Below are positions 48,534-57,031 of a DNA stretch of 64,000 nt, piece by piece. Position numbers and translations under genes: made by a program. The stretch covers positions 62,001 through 126,000 of the forward strand of contig JAZNEJ010000001.1 of assembly GCA_045588575.1 (NCBI GenBank), given 5' to 3'. Below the pieces are notes generated by a model, which was given only the letters and a program-made list of their open reading frames with translations, searched no databases and was not told where the DNA came from. Every line of letters starts with the position of its first letter. The stretch's first letter is position 1. Origin of the DNA: RGIG5299 sp045588575 (GTDB lineage Bacteria; Bacillota; Clostridia; Oscillospirales; RGIG5299).

Positions 48534-49807
48534 TTTTTCTCCTCCAAGCGTATAACGGCGCTTTTTGCGTGAGCGGTTAATCCTTCTTTTTTTGCAAAAT
48601 AGGCAACGTCGTTACCAACCTTTTTAAGCGCATCCTCGGTGTAGTAAATATACTGCGTTTTCTTAACGAAATCATCTACCGATAACGGACTTGAAAATTT
48701 CGCAGTACCGCTTGTGGGAAGGGTGTGATTGGGGCCTGCAAAATAATCTCCGAGCGCTTCAGGGCAGAATTTGCCCATGAAAACCGAGCCTGCATTTTTA
48801 ATTAAATCCAAGCATTCAAAGGGGTTATCAACGCAAAGCTCCAAATGTTCGGGAGCTATTTCGTTTGCAATTTCTATTCCCTCTTCTAAATTTTTACAAA
48901 CTATAATTTTTCCGTTATTATCAATGGATGCTCTTGCAATTTCGCTTCTTTCAAGCTCGGGAATTTGTTTTTCAAGCTCTTCGCTTACGCTTTTTGCAAG
49001 CTCCTTCGAATCGGTTATTAAAACGGCGCTTGCCATTTTATCGTGTTCCGCCTGAGAAAGAAGGTCGGCGGCTATGAATTTAGGATTTGAAGTTTTATCG
49101 GCAACTATTAAAATTTCGCTGGGGCCCGCAATCATATCAATTGAAACAACGCCGAAAACCTGCTTTTTAGCCTCGGCAACGAAGGCATTTCCGGGGCCTA
49201 CTATTTTATAGACGGCGGGAATTGTTTCGGTGCCGTAAGCAAGCGCCGCAATTGCCTGCGCGCCGCCCGTTTTGAAAATTTTATCAACTCCCGCTATTTT
49301 GGCGGCAACCAAAATTACGGGATTAATTTTGCCTTCCTTGTTGGGAGGAGTAACCATTACTATTTCCTTGCAGCCCGCTATTTTGGCGGGAACCGAATCC
49401 ATAAGCACGGTTGAAGGGTAGGCCGCCGTGCCGCCCGGAACGTAAAGTCCAACCTTTTCAATGGGAATAACCTTTTGACCGACCGTAACGTCGCCCTCAG
49501 TTATTTGAAAGCCTTCTCTTTTTTGCGCGGAATGGAATTTAACTATATTTTCTTTTGCTTTATTTAAAATTTCAATAAATTCATTATCAACTTCCGAAAA
49601 TGCCTCGTTAATTTCCTCTTCGCTTACCAAAAGTGAAGAAAGCTTTGCGCCGTCAAATTTTTCGGCGTAGTAAATAAGAGCTTTATCTTTGTTTTTTCTT
49701 ACCTTTGCAATTATTTCGCTAACAGTTTCGGAAACGTTGGCAGTGGGGCTTATTCTTGAAAAAATTTCGCTTTTTTCTACCTCTTCACAGTTTAAAATTT
49801 TAATCAT
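48530..49807 (-). CDS. hisD: Histidinol dehydrogenase
   Basis: A 425-residue Zn enzyme that oxidises histidinol to histidine in two steps. YVPGGTAAYPSTVLMDSVPA, VGPGNAFVAEAKKQVFGVVSIDMIAGPSE, QAEHD and the C-terminal GPNHTLPTSGTAKF are present in part as quoted. It overlaps hisG by 4 bases. Confidence 0.97.
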   Translation of the reverse strand: MIKILNCEEVEKSEIFSRISPTANVSETVSEIIAKVRKNKDKALIYYAEKFDGAKLSSLLVSEEEINEAFSEVDNEFIEILNKAKENIVKFHSAQKREGFQITEGDVTVGQKVIPIEKVGLYVPGGTAAYPSTVLMDSVPAKIAGCKEIVMVTPPNKEGKINPVILVAAKIAGVDKIFKTGGAQAIAALAYGTETIPAVYKIVGPGNAFVAEAKKQVFGVVSIDMIAGPSEILIVADKTSNPKFIAADLLSQAEHDKMASAVLITDSKELAKSVSEELEKQIPELERSEIARASIDNNGKIIVCKNLEEGIEIANEIAPEHLELCVDNPFECLDLIKNAGSVFMGKFCPEALGDYFAGPNHTLPTSGTAKFSSPLSVDDFVKKTQYIYYTEDALKKVGNDVAYFAKKEGLTAHAKSAVIRLEEKK

Positions 49808-50433
49808 TTTGCCGCCTCCACTTGATTTTCAAGCTCTTTTTTAACAAGCTCAATTGCTTCTTTTTTAAACTTGAAAGAGGTTTTGTTTGCAATAAGTCTT
49901 GCGCTTATCGGCACGATGGTTTCAATAACCTCTAAGTCGTTTTCCTTTAAGGTTGTGCCCGTTTCAACTATATCGACTATTACGTCGGAAAGGCCTAAAA
50001 TGGGCGCAATTTCTATTGAGCCGTTAAGACGGATTATATCTATATCTTTTCCTTGAGAAGCATAGTAGCTTTCCGCAATATTTGCAAATTTGGTTGCAAC
50101 CTTTAAGGTTTTTTGGCTGTTGTATCTAAAACTTTTTTTTGCGGCAACCGCCATTTTGCATTTGCCTATATTGAGGTCGGAAAGCTCGTAAACGTCGGGA
50201 GAGTATTCCAAGAGAATATCCTTGCCCGCAACGCCTATATCGGCAACTCCTCGCGAAACGTAAATCGGAACGTCAGAGGGCTTAACCCAGAAATATCTAA
50301 CACCCGTTTCCTCGTTTTCAAAGATGAGCTTTCTGTTTTGCTCTTTTATTGAAGGACAGGAAAAGCCCGCCTTTTCAAACATATCGTATACCTTTTCGCC
50401 GAGTCTGCCCTTGGGCAAAGCAACGTTAAGCAT
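49804..50433 (-). CDS. hisG: ATP phosphoribosyltransferase, short form
   Basis: A 209-residue short-form HisG, which requires the regulatory partner HisZ (present just upstream). LNVALPKGRLGEKVYDMFEKA, VPIYVSRGVADIGVAGKDIL and VDIVETGTTLKENDL are diagnostic. It catalyses the first committed step. The ATG at 50433 gives the natural family start, though an in-frame TTG at 50442 is better spaced from AGGTGG. It overlaps hisZ by 8 bases. Confidence 0.95.
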   Translation of the reverse strand: MLNVALPKGRLGEKVYDMFEKAGFSCPSIKEQNRKLIFENEETGVRYFWVKPSDVPIYVSRGVADIGVAGKDILLEYSPDVYELSDLNIGKCKMAVAAKKSFRYNSQKTLKVATKFANIAESYYASQGKDIDIIRLNGSIEIAPILGLSDVIVDIVETGTTLKENDLEVIETIVPISARLIANKTSFKFKKEAIELVKKELENQVEAAK

Positions 50434-51541
50434 TGTTTTCAACTGACTCCACCTCACCCTTCTTAACCTTTACAAGCGTGGAAAAGCTTTCCTTTTCGGG
50501 AATGAACCTTTGAGCCGAAACCTTATTTCCCTTTGCTCTGAATTCTTCAACTATTTTTTTAAGAGATGCCGCGCTCGTTTCTTCATCGTATAAAACAACA
50601 ACGTCCTTTTCGTAAACGGGAGCGTCGGTTTTTAAGGGGTCTAACATATCTATATAAACCGCAAAGCCTATTGCCCGCGATTTTTTCTGCATTTTTTGCA
50701 TAAGGCTATCGTATTGTCCGCCCGAAAGCACGCTGTTCGGGATTTTTTCAATAAAGCCCTTAAAGACTATTCCGTTATAATATTTCGCATCGCTTACAAC
50801 GGAAAAATCAATTTGAATAATATCTTTAACGTCATCGTCAATAAGACTTAACGCAGTTTCAAACTGCTCGTAAGCCGCTAAATATTCCGCGTTATTGCTT
50901 AAACCCTTAAGCTTGGGTAAAACTTCCTCAACTTTGCCGCAAAGCGAAATTATATCGTTAATAAAATCAACGGTTTCGGCACCTATTTCATTTTCAAGCG
51001 CAAGCTTTTTAAGCTCGTGCCCGTTTTTCTCTTCAATGCATTTTATTATTTTATTTTTTAATTCCAAATCTATATCGGCTAAATTCAAAACAGCATAAAG
51101 AAGTCCTAAATGAGAAATGCTTAAAACGCATTTCTCTGAAATTGCTTTAAGACTTTTTGCCGCAAGAGTTATAACCTCGCTTAAGGAGTAATCGTCGATA
51201 TCTCCAATACATTCAAGGCCTACCTGCATTATTTCTTTAAAGCTTTTGCTTCCGCTTGAAACACGGTAAACGTTTTCATTATAATAAAGCTTTTCAACGT
51301 AACCCTTAACGTCTTTTGCATTTTTAACTATCGAAAGCGTTACGTCGGGCTTTAAAGCCATAAGCTTACCGTTTGTATCGGTAAAGGTTATAATACTGTT
51401 TGAAATAAGGAAATCCTTGTTTTTAACGTAGAGGTCATATTCCTCAAATTTTCTCATTTTATATTGAGAATAACCGTATTTCGCATATATTGAACGCAAC
51501 GAAAAAACAAGATTTTCTTCGTATGTGAGAGTCGAGTTCAT
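50426..51541 (-). CDS. hisZ: ATP phosphoribosyltransferase regulatory subunit
   Basis: A 371-residue HisRS-like protein without the tRNA-binding role. SLRSIYAKYGYSQYKMRKFEEYDLY, LKPDVTLSI and DYYNGIVFKG-like YYNGIVFKGF are the class II synthetase remnants; the C-terminus lacks a HisRS anticodon domain. It binds histidine and controls short HisG. The ATG at 51541 lies 6 bases after yerC. Confidence 0.93.
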   Translation of the reverse strand: MNSTLTYEENLVFSLRSIYAKYGYSQYKMRKFEEYDLYVKNKDFLISNSIITFTDTNGKLMALKPDVTLSIVKNAKDVKGYVEKLYYNENVYRVSSGSKSFKEIMQVGLECIGDIDDYSLSEVITLAAKSLKAISEKCVLSISHLGLLYAVLNLADIDLELKNKIIKCIEEKNGHELKKLALENEIGAETVDFINDIISLCGKVEEVLPKLKGLSNNAEYLAAYEQFETALSLIDDDVKDIIQIDFSVVSDAKYYNGIVFKGFIEKIPNSVLSGGQYDSLMQKMQKKSRAIGFAVYIDMLDPLKTDAPVYEKDVVVLYDEETSAASLKKIVEEFRAKGNKVSAQRFIPEKESFSTLVKVKKGEVESVENNA

Positions 51542-51547
51542 TTCCTA

Positions 51548-51838
51548 TTATTTCTCCTTTTTCAAGCCGTCGATTGCCTTGCGGTAACCGCCGCTTCCGT
51601 ATTTAAGGCACTTGCTTACTCTGCCTATGGTTGCGGTGCTAACGCCCACGTCTGCCGAAATTTTTTGGTAATTCACACCTTCATCGAGCAAAATCGCCGC
51701 ATCTAAACGCTGCGCCATATCCTGAAGCTCTTTTATGGTGCAAATGTCTTCAAAATATAAATAGCAGTCTTCTATCGTTTCGAGATTTAATATTGTTTTA
51801 AAAAGCCTATCCATAGATTCCGAATGTAAATTTAACAT
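51548..51838 (-). CDS. yerC: TrpR-like YerC family regulator
   Basis: A 96-residue TrpR-superfamily protein of the YerC/YecD group. The HTH runs from LQDMAQRLDAAILLDEGV through QKISADVGVSTATIGRVSKC. Its place as first gene of the his operon fits proposals that this family acts as a histidine regulator (HisR) in Firmicutes; that is from memory and unverified. A palindrome overlaps its -10, pointing to autoregulation. Confidence 0.88.
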   Translation of the reverse strand: MLNLHSESMDRLFKTILNLETIEDCYLYFEDICTIKELQDMAQRLDAAILLDEGVNYQKISADVGVSTATIGRVSKCLKYGSGGYRKAIDGLKKEK

Positions 51839-51855
51839 AAAGCTACACCTCTTAA

Positions 51856-51875
51856 TAACATATGGTAATATGTTA
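51856..51875. repeat. Palindromic operator at his promoter
   Basis: TAACATAT-GGTA-ATATGTTA is a perfect 8-bp inverted repeat that contains the -10 hexamer of the yerC/his promoter. Half of it (ATATGTTA) recurs at 51934-51941 in the divergent lipoprotein promoter. Confidence 0.75.
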
Positions 51876-51898
51876 GCACTTTATTACGCTAAAGTCAA
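51870..51898 (-). promoter_or_regulatory. Sigma-A promoter of yerC-his operon
   Basis: On the minus strand TTGACT (51893-51898) and TAACAT (51870-51875) are 17 bases apart; the -10 lies in the palindrome. Confidence 0.75.
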
Positions 51899-51916
51899 GC
51901 CTTTTTTAAAAAATTG

Positions 51917-51945
51917 TTGTAAAATTGATTAAAATATGTTACTAT
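51917..51945 (+). promoter_or_regulatory. Sigma-A promoter of lipoprotein gene
   Basis: TTGTAA (51917-51922) and TACTAT (51940-51945) are 17 bases apart. The operator half-site ATATGTTA overlaps the start of this -10. Confidence 0.6.
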
Positions 51946-51986
51946 GTATATATAAACACCAAAATACAGTCAGAAGAGGTTTAAAA

Positions 51987-53417
51987 ATGAAAAGATTTTT
52001 TTGCATTTTGCTTGCAGCCTTGGTTTTGTTCTCTCTTTCCGCTTGTAAAACCGCAATGTCGGACAGTGAGGCAGAAAAAGACATAACCGGCGCTTTAGGT
52101 AATTTTAAAGACTTAATGAATATGGACGAAATTATAAACAAACTGCCTTCCGACGCCTTAATTGAAAACGCAAATTCGCAGCCCCCGTCATCACCCGAAG
52201 GCTCTAACCCCGATTCCTCCGTTCCCGACGTTGAAGTTCCCGAGGGCGAAGGAAACGTTATAGTTATCGGTAACGGCGTTGTTGTTTACAAAACCGTTTA
52301 TCTTTACGACGAGGTAACCGACGGCGGCATTGCCTACAATGCCAAAACAACCGTTATTCACTTCGGCAATGCAAGAGAAATCGGCGAAAACAAATACAGC
52401 CTTCACTTTATAGGCGCAAACGTTTTATTCGAAGTAACCGCCGAGGACCTTGCCGCTTTAAGACAGGAATTATCGGCCGACCTTGATACAGGCGAGTTTA
52501 CTGCCGAGGAAATTGAATCATTAAGAAAAATGCTCGGCGGCGAAAAGATTTACGTTGCCGCCAACTCTAATCTTTGGGAGTTATATGCCGACGTTGACGT
52601 TGACATTGAAACCACATGGAATGAAGAAATTCAGTCGTTCCTTGTTAAAATAGATTACGGCTACGACGAGTGGTATAACCAGTATTCCTACGAAATAGTC
52701 GGCTTTAACGGCAAAACCAAGGAATACGTTTACTATCAGATAGACGACGATGGCAAGGAATGGCTTCAGGCAAAAAACACTTATTCCTATTTGCCCGACG
52801 GCACAATACAAATCCACAGCATAGATTATTATTCCTTTACCACTCAGCCTTGGAGTGAAGGTATACGCGTTGGCAAAAACGATTTTGAAATGAAAAGCCT
52901 TTGGAACAAGGGTTGGACTGAAGACGGCATTTTGGAATATGAGAATTATTACGATGAAAACGATAATTACGTATATATCGCCTACAACACCTTATTAAAG
53001 GACGGCAGTATTTTAAGAAAGTCGATATACGATAAAAATTACGATAACGGAAATATGTCAGACTCTCTCATTTACGAAGAGGAATATTGGGAAGACATCG
53101 GGCTTTTAAGAGAAAAGTTTGAGAAAAACGGAAACATTTGCACCAATAGCCACTATTTTGAAGACGGCACTCTCGAAAGCTCTGCAACTTACGATACCTC
53201 GCGTTTAGACTACGAGGGAAATTACCTTACAATTCAAAGAATAGAAACCGCAAGCGCCACGAGAGATAAGTTTGTAACCGAATACGACGAAAACGGCAAG
53301 GAAACTCAAAGAACAAGATACGATAAAGACGGATTGCTTCTTTCCATTACTTATTTCGGCGAAGGCGGCATTGAAATAACTATTGAATACGACGAAAACG
53401 GTAATCCCATAACTTAA
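51987..53417 (+). CDS. Lipoprotein with C-terminal YwqK-like repeats
   Basis: A 476-residue exported lipoprotein. Signal and lipobox: MKRFFCILLAALVLFSLSAC, Cys20 lipidated. After an acidic, Ser/Pro linker (about 55-90) comes a beta-rich domain, then from about residue 230 a series of short YDENG/YYDENDNY repeats (last one EYDENGNP) of the kind in YwqK-like antitoxin or MORN-type proteins. I chose the ATG at 51987 (AGAGGT 6 bases upstream); the upstream in-frame ATG at 51936 precedes the promoter -10. Function unknown. Confidence 0.75.
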   Translation: MKRFFCILLAALVLFSLSACKTAMSDSEAEKDITGALGNFKDLMNMDEIINKLPSDALIENANSQPPSSPEGSNPDSSVPDVEVPEGEGNVIVIGNGVVVYKTVYLYDEVTDGGIAYNAKTTVIHFGNAREIGENKYSLHFIGANVLFEVTAEDLAALRQELSADLDTGEFTAEEIESLRKMLGGEKIYVAANSNLWELYADVDVDIETTWNEEIQSFLVKIDYGYDEWYNQYSYEIVGFNGKTKEYVYYQIDDDGKEWLQAKNTYSYLPDGTIQIHSIDYYSFTTQPWSEGIRVGKNDFEMKSLWNKGWTEDGILEYENYYDENDNYVYIAYNTLLKDGSILRKSIYDKNYDNGNMSDSLIYEEEYWEDIGLLREKFEKNGNICTNSHYFEDGTLESSATYDTSRLDYEGNYLTIQRIETASATRDKFVTEYDENGKETQRTRYDKDGLLLSITYFGEGGIEITIEYDENGNPIT

Positions 53418-53419
53418 CC

Positions 53420-53454
53420 AAAAAGTCCCGAATAAAAAATTCGGGACTTTTTTT
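53420..53454 (+). terminator. Terminator after lipoprotein gene
   Basis: AAGTCCCGAA (53423-53432) pairs with TTCGGGACTT (53440-53449) around a 7-base loop, then a T-run. Confidence 0.85.
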
Positions 53455-53464
53455 ATGAAAACTA

Positions 53465-53493
53465 TTGAGCTTTTTTAAAAAAAGGTGTAAAAT
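53465..53493 (+). promoter_or_regulatory. Sigma-A promoter of SulP gene
   Basis: TTGAGC (53465-53470) and TAAAAT (53488-53493) are 17 bases apart, 37 bases before the ATG. Confidence 0.65.
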
Positions 53494-53529
53494 ACAGTCT
53501 GCAATAAATTTAATAAAAGGACTTGCGTT

Positions 53530-54795
53530 ATGAATTTTTTTAAACCGAAGCTTTTTGAATTAAAAAAAGATTATTTAAAAAAGCACCTCGTTTCCGATAT
53601 TATTGCGGGAATTATAGTTGCAATAATTGCTCTTCCCCTTTCAATTGCCCTTGCAATTGCATCGGGCGTTTCACCTGAAAGAGGTCTTTACACCGCTATC
53701 GTTGCAGGCTTTGTTATTGCGGTTTTGGGCGGCAGCCGAGTAAACATTTCGGGCCCCACCGCAGCCTTTGCAACCATCGTTGCGGGAATAGTTTTGCAGC
53801 ACGGCATTGAAGGTCTTGCCATTGCAACTCTTATGGCGGGCGTAATTTTAATAATTATGGGGCTTTTAAGGCTCGGCTCGCTCATTAAATACATACCCGA
53901 AACCATTACCGTAGGCTTTACCTCGGGTATTGCCGTAACCATTGCAATAGGTCAGATTAAGGATTTTCTCGGTCTTACCTTCCCCGCAGGAACGAATGCC
54001 GTTGAATCTACCGAAAAAATTGCGGCAATAGTTGAATCTATTACAACAATTAACCCGTTGGCGCTTTTGGTTGGCGCTCTCGCTCTTGCAGTTTTAATTT
54101 TTTGGCCCAAAATAAGCAAAAAAATTCCGGGCTCGCTTATTGCCGTTATTTTATTAACCGTTTTGGTTTTACTCACGGGGCTTTCGGTAAATACAATCGG
54201 CGACCTTTATGAAATAAATTCGTCGCTTCCTCCCTTTACTCTCCCCAATTTCGCTAACGTTGACATTGTTTCTTTAATACCCAGCGCATTCACAATTGCA
54301 ATTCTTGCCGCAATTGAATCTCTCCTTTCCTGTGTTGTTTCCGATAAAATGGTGGGAGATACTCACAACTCAAACACCGAGTTAATCGCGCAGGGCGCAG
54401 GTAACATTTGTTCCGCTTTGTTCGGCGGAATTCCCGCAACGGGCGCCATTGCAAGAACTGCGGCAAACGTTAAAAACGGCGGACGCTCACCCATTTCGGG
54501 CATTGTTCACGCAGTCGTTTTGCTTCTCGTTTTGGTTGTTTTAATGCCCTACGCAGCTTGGATTCCCATGCCCGTTATTGCGGCGGTTTTGTTTATGGTT
54601 GCCTATAATATGAGCGAATGGCGTCATTTTGTGAAAATTTGCAAACAAGCTCCCATTTACGAAACTCTCGTTTTGGTTTTAACCTTTGCCTTAACGGTAA
54701 TTTTCGACCTTGTTGTTGCAATTATAGTCGGTCTTGCCGTTCATTATCTTATAGTTTTAATTAAAAAAATTATTGAAAAGAAAAAAGCCGACTAA
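53530..54795 (+). CDS. SulP family anion transporter
   Basis: A 421-residue permease with about twelve helices. ALPLSIALAIASGVSPERGLYT, GSRVNISGPTAAFATIVAGIV and GGIPATGAIARTAANVKNGGRSP identify the SulP/SLC26 family, transporting sulfate, bicarbonate or other anions. The usual C-terminal STAS domain is missing: the protein stops soon after the last helix. AAAAGG lies upstream of the ATG. It is monocistronic. Confidence 0.92.
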   Translation: MNFFKPKLFELKKDYLKKHLVSDIIAGIIVAIIALPLSIALAIASGVSPERGLYTAIVAGFVIAVLGGSRVNISGPTAAFATIVAGIVLQHGIEGLAIATLMAGVILIIMGLLRLGSLIKYIPETITVGFTSGIAVTIAIGQIKDFLGLTFPAGTNAVESTEKIAAIVESITTINPLALLVGALALAVLIFWPKISKKIPGSLIAVILLTVLVLLTGLSVNTIGDLYEINSSLPPFTLPNFANVDIVSLIPSAFTIAILAAIESLLSCVVSDKMVGDTHNSNTELIAQGAGNICSALFGGIPATGAIARTAANVKNGGRSPISGIVHAVVLLLVLVVLMPYAAWIPMPVIAAVLFMVAYNMSEWRHFVKICKQAPIYETLVLVLTFALTVIFDLVVAIIVGLAVHYLIVLIKKIIEKKKAD

Positions 54796-54805
54796 AATAA
54801 AACAC

Positions 54806-54837
54806 AAAAAACCACCCAAATATTCGGGTGGTTTTTT
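54806..54837. terminator. Bidirectional terminator (repeat type)
   Basis: AAAAAACCACCC (54806-54817) pairs with GGGTGGTTTTTT (54826-54837) between the convergent SulP and hydrolase genes. Nearly the same sequence recurs at 56558. Confidence 0.85.
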
Positions 54838-54843
54838 GGTTTG

Positions 54844-55758
54844 TTAAACGTGTAAATCAAAGAAATCGGCAATATTGCTTATAAGCTGCAAATCTAAGCT
54901 TCCCGTGTGGTAAAGCAAATTATGGTCGCGTCCGTTATACTGTTTAAAAACGAATCGCTCGTTATCTCTGTATTTTTCATAATATTTTTTGTAGCCCGTT
55001 TCAAAAGGAACGGTTTTGTCGTCAACGTCGTGAACAATCATAACTGCGGCGTTGCTGTTTTCAAAGCCCTTCATACTTGAACTGAAAGCGTATTCGCCAT
55101 ATTTGAAAAATTCGTAAAGGCGGGCAAAGGGCAAAAACAGGTCTGTTGCGGGACCAACCATCTCGTATCCGTGATATCTTAAAAGGTCCATCGATTCGTT
55201 GCAACCCGCCAAAGCGGCAACCGCCTTAACGTCAGGCTGATAATTCAAAACGTTTGTAACCGAAATCGCGCCCCAGCTGTAACCCATTAACACAATGGGA
55301 AGATTCTTTGTTTTTTCTATTGTTTTAACATAAGAAATTGCGTTATCAAGGTCGATTACACCTTGCGGAATTCCACCTATTTCTTCTCCATCGCTACCGC
55401 CCGTTGCGGTTATATTATAGGCAAAAACGTAATAGCCGCGAGAAACCATATATTCATAAATATCGATATATCCCGATTGTGAAGCCCCCAAGCCGTGAGC
55501 AAAAACCAAAACCGCCTTCTTTTCCGTTTCTATATCGGCGCTTTCATACAAAAAGGCTTCAAGATTATTGTTATTATTGGTTTTAAAGGTGTGAGCTTCT
55601 CGTTTTAAAATTCTTGTGTTTATTGTTCCCGGAGTTGCCTCTACCTTGAAATTAAAACGTTTATCGTAAACCGTTTTTGCAAGGAAAAACATAGCCAGAA
55701 TTAAAACAATTAACACTGTGGCAACGATTATTGAAACTACCTTTATCCTTTTTTTCAT
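54844..55758 (-). CDS. Membrane-anchored alpha/beta hydrolase
   Basis: A 304-residue protein with an N-terminal membrane helix (about 7-28) and an alpha/beta-hydrolase domain outside the cell. VLVFAHGLGASQSGYIDIY is the oxyanion region, GYSWGAIS carries the nucleophile Ser, HDVDDKTVPF the acidic residue and GRDHNLLYH the His. Substrate unknown; prolyl-oligopeptidase-like peptidase or esterase are both possible. AGGTGA lies upstream of the ATG. It is monocistronic. Confidence 0.85.
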   Translation of the reverse strand: MKKRIKVVSIIVATVLIVLILAMFFLAKTVYDKRFNFKVEATPGTINTRILKREAHTFKTNNNNNLEAFLYESADIETEKKAVLVFAHGLGASQSGYIDIYEYMVSRGYYVFAYNITATGGSDGEEIGGIPQGVIDLDNAISYVKTIEKTKNLPIVLMGYSWGAISVTNVLNYQPDVKAVAALAGCNESMDLLRYHGYEMVGPATDLFLPFARLYEFFKYGEYAFSSSMKGFENSNAAVMIVHDVDDKTVPFETGYKKYYEKYRDNERFVFKQYNGRDHNLLYHTGSLDLQLISNIADFFDLHV

Positions 55759-55823
55759 ACAATCACCTATTTAAACTTTTTAATTATTATATCTTTTTTT
55801 ATTTTGTTTTTCAACATAAAATA

Positions 55824-55852
55824 TTGATTTTTAAAAAAATATATAGTATACT
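55824..55852 (+). promoter_or_regulatory. Sigma-A promoter of YhhN gene
   Basis: TTGATT (55824-55829) and TATACT (55847-55852) are 17 bases apart, 23 bases before the ATG. Confidence 0.65.
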
Positions 55853-55874
55853 TTTTTAAAAAGGAGCGGTAAAA

Positions 55875-56552
55875 ATGAGAAAAAGCCAAAAGCTGTTGCT
55901 TGGAGTAAACGTAATTTTTATTTTATTTGTTTTTATAATAAATTATTTTTATCAAACCGCGGGCGGATTTATCTTTAAGCTTGTTGCAAGCGGCGGTTTT
56001 ATGCTTCTCGGTCTTATAAATTCGGCTTTTGCTCTTAAAACGAATGCGGAAAACAAAAAATTTTATATTGGACTGTTTGCAGGTCTTTTATTTTGTTTCC
56101 TCGGTGATGCTTTTATCGATTTTAATTTTATAGGCGGCGCTGTGATTTTTGCCGTTGGCCATATTTTCTTTACCTTAACCTTTTGTTTAATTCAAAAGCT
56201 CAAACCGCTCGATTTTATTATAAGCTGTGTTTTTCTTTGCATCGCTACCGTTTTTCTTCTTTCTCCCGTTCTTAATTTTAACCCCTTGTCTTTACGCACC
56301 GTTTGTCTTTTTTACGCTTTTATAATTTCTATTATGGCAGGCAAGGCCTGCGGAAATTTTTTTCGCAAAAGAAATCTTTTTAACGGAACGATTTTCATTG
56401 CAACTATTCTCTTCTTTTTCTCCGATACAATGCTTGTTTTAAGCGGTTTTTCGGAAATGAAAGTTTGGCCTATTCACGCTTGCTTGTCAACCTATTATCC
56501 TGCGCTTTGCTTATTGGCGTTTTCAGCGTTTATAAAATTGTGTAAAAAATAA
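55875..56552 (+). CDS. YhhN/TMEM86-family membrane protein
   Basis: A 225-residue polytopic protein with about eight helices. The conserved family positions GDAFIDF, FAVGHIFFTL and FFFSDTMLVL suggest the YhhN/TMEM86 group, whose animal members hydrolyse lysoplasmalogen. Whether this one is an enzyme is unknown; plasmalogens do occur in anaerobic Clostridia. AAGGAG lies 8 bases before the ATG. Confidence 0.8.
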   Translation: MRKSQKLLLGVNVIFILFVFIINYFYQTAGGFIFKLVASGGFMLLGLINSAFALKTNAENKKFYIGLFAGLLFCFLGDAFIDFNFIGGAVIFAVGHIFFTLTFCLIQKLKPLDFIISCVFLCIATVFLLSPVLNFNPLSLRTVCLFYAFIISIMAGKACGNFFRKRNLFNGTIFIATILFFFSDTMLVLSGFSEMKVWPIHACLSTYYPALCLLAFSAFIKLCKK

Positions 56553-56557
56553 TATAT

Positions 56558-56590
56558 AAAAAACCACCCGAATATTCGGGTGGTTTTTTT
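56558..56590. terminator. Bidirectional terminator (repeat type)
   Basis: CCACCCG/CGGGTGG with A/T extension separates the YhhN and atpK stops. It differs from the hairpin at 54806 by one base in the core. Confidence 0.85.
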
Positions 56591-56603
56591 GTTTGGTTTG
56601 TTA

Positions 56604-57029
56604 TTAGCCTAATGCAACCATGCTGAAAACGAGCGCAAACAACGCTACCGTTTCACAAAGACCTACAACAGTTATGTATAACGAGAAGCCTTTGCCCGAT
56701 TCAGCCAAAGCGTCTGCGCCTGCGGCGCCTGCTTTACCCTGATAAACGGCTGAAAGAGCCATTGCAATACTCGATGCAACGCCAATACCCAACAAGAAAG
56801 CAGGGTCGGCACTGGATGCCTGCATTTGCTGCATTAAAAGGAAGCCGTAAATAGTCTGTGTAAGGGGCGCACCTGCGAATGCAGTTAAAATAAAGGGCGC
56901 CGCCTTATTGTTCATATAGCACTTTTTCCAAGCGCCGATAGATGCTTGGCCCGCAATACCGATACCGATAGCAGAGCCTGTTGCGGCAATGCCCATTGCC
57001 AATGCAATTCCCAATAATCCTAAATCCAT
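56604..57029 (-). CDS. ntpK: V-type ATP synthase subunit K
   Basis: A 141-residue proteolipid with four helices arranged as two hairpins (GIALAMGIAATGSAIGIGIAG, GIGVASSIAMALSAVYQGKA). It forms the rotor ring. A membrane carboxylate is present in the last helix (CETVALFALVFSM). Whether the ion is H+ or Na+ cannot be decided by eye. It is the last gene of the operon and has AAGGAG upstream. Confidence 0.94.
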   Translation of the reverse strand: MDLGLLGIALAMGIAATGSAIGIGIAGQASIGAWKKCYMNNKAAPFILTAFAGAPLTQTIYGFLLMQQMQASSADPAFLLGIGVASSIAMALSAVYQGKAGAAGADALAESGKGFSLYITVVGLCETVALFALVFSMVALG

Positions 57030-57031
57030 AA

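Noticed and set aside
51936..51986. ATG at 51936 as lipoprotein start
   Set aside because: It precedes the promoter -10 and would remove the signal peptide from the N-terminus; ATG 51987 has AGAGGT and a proper lipobox.
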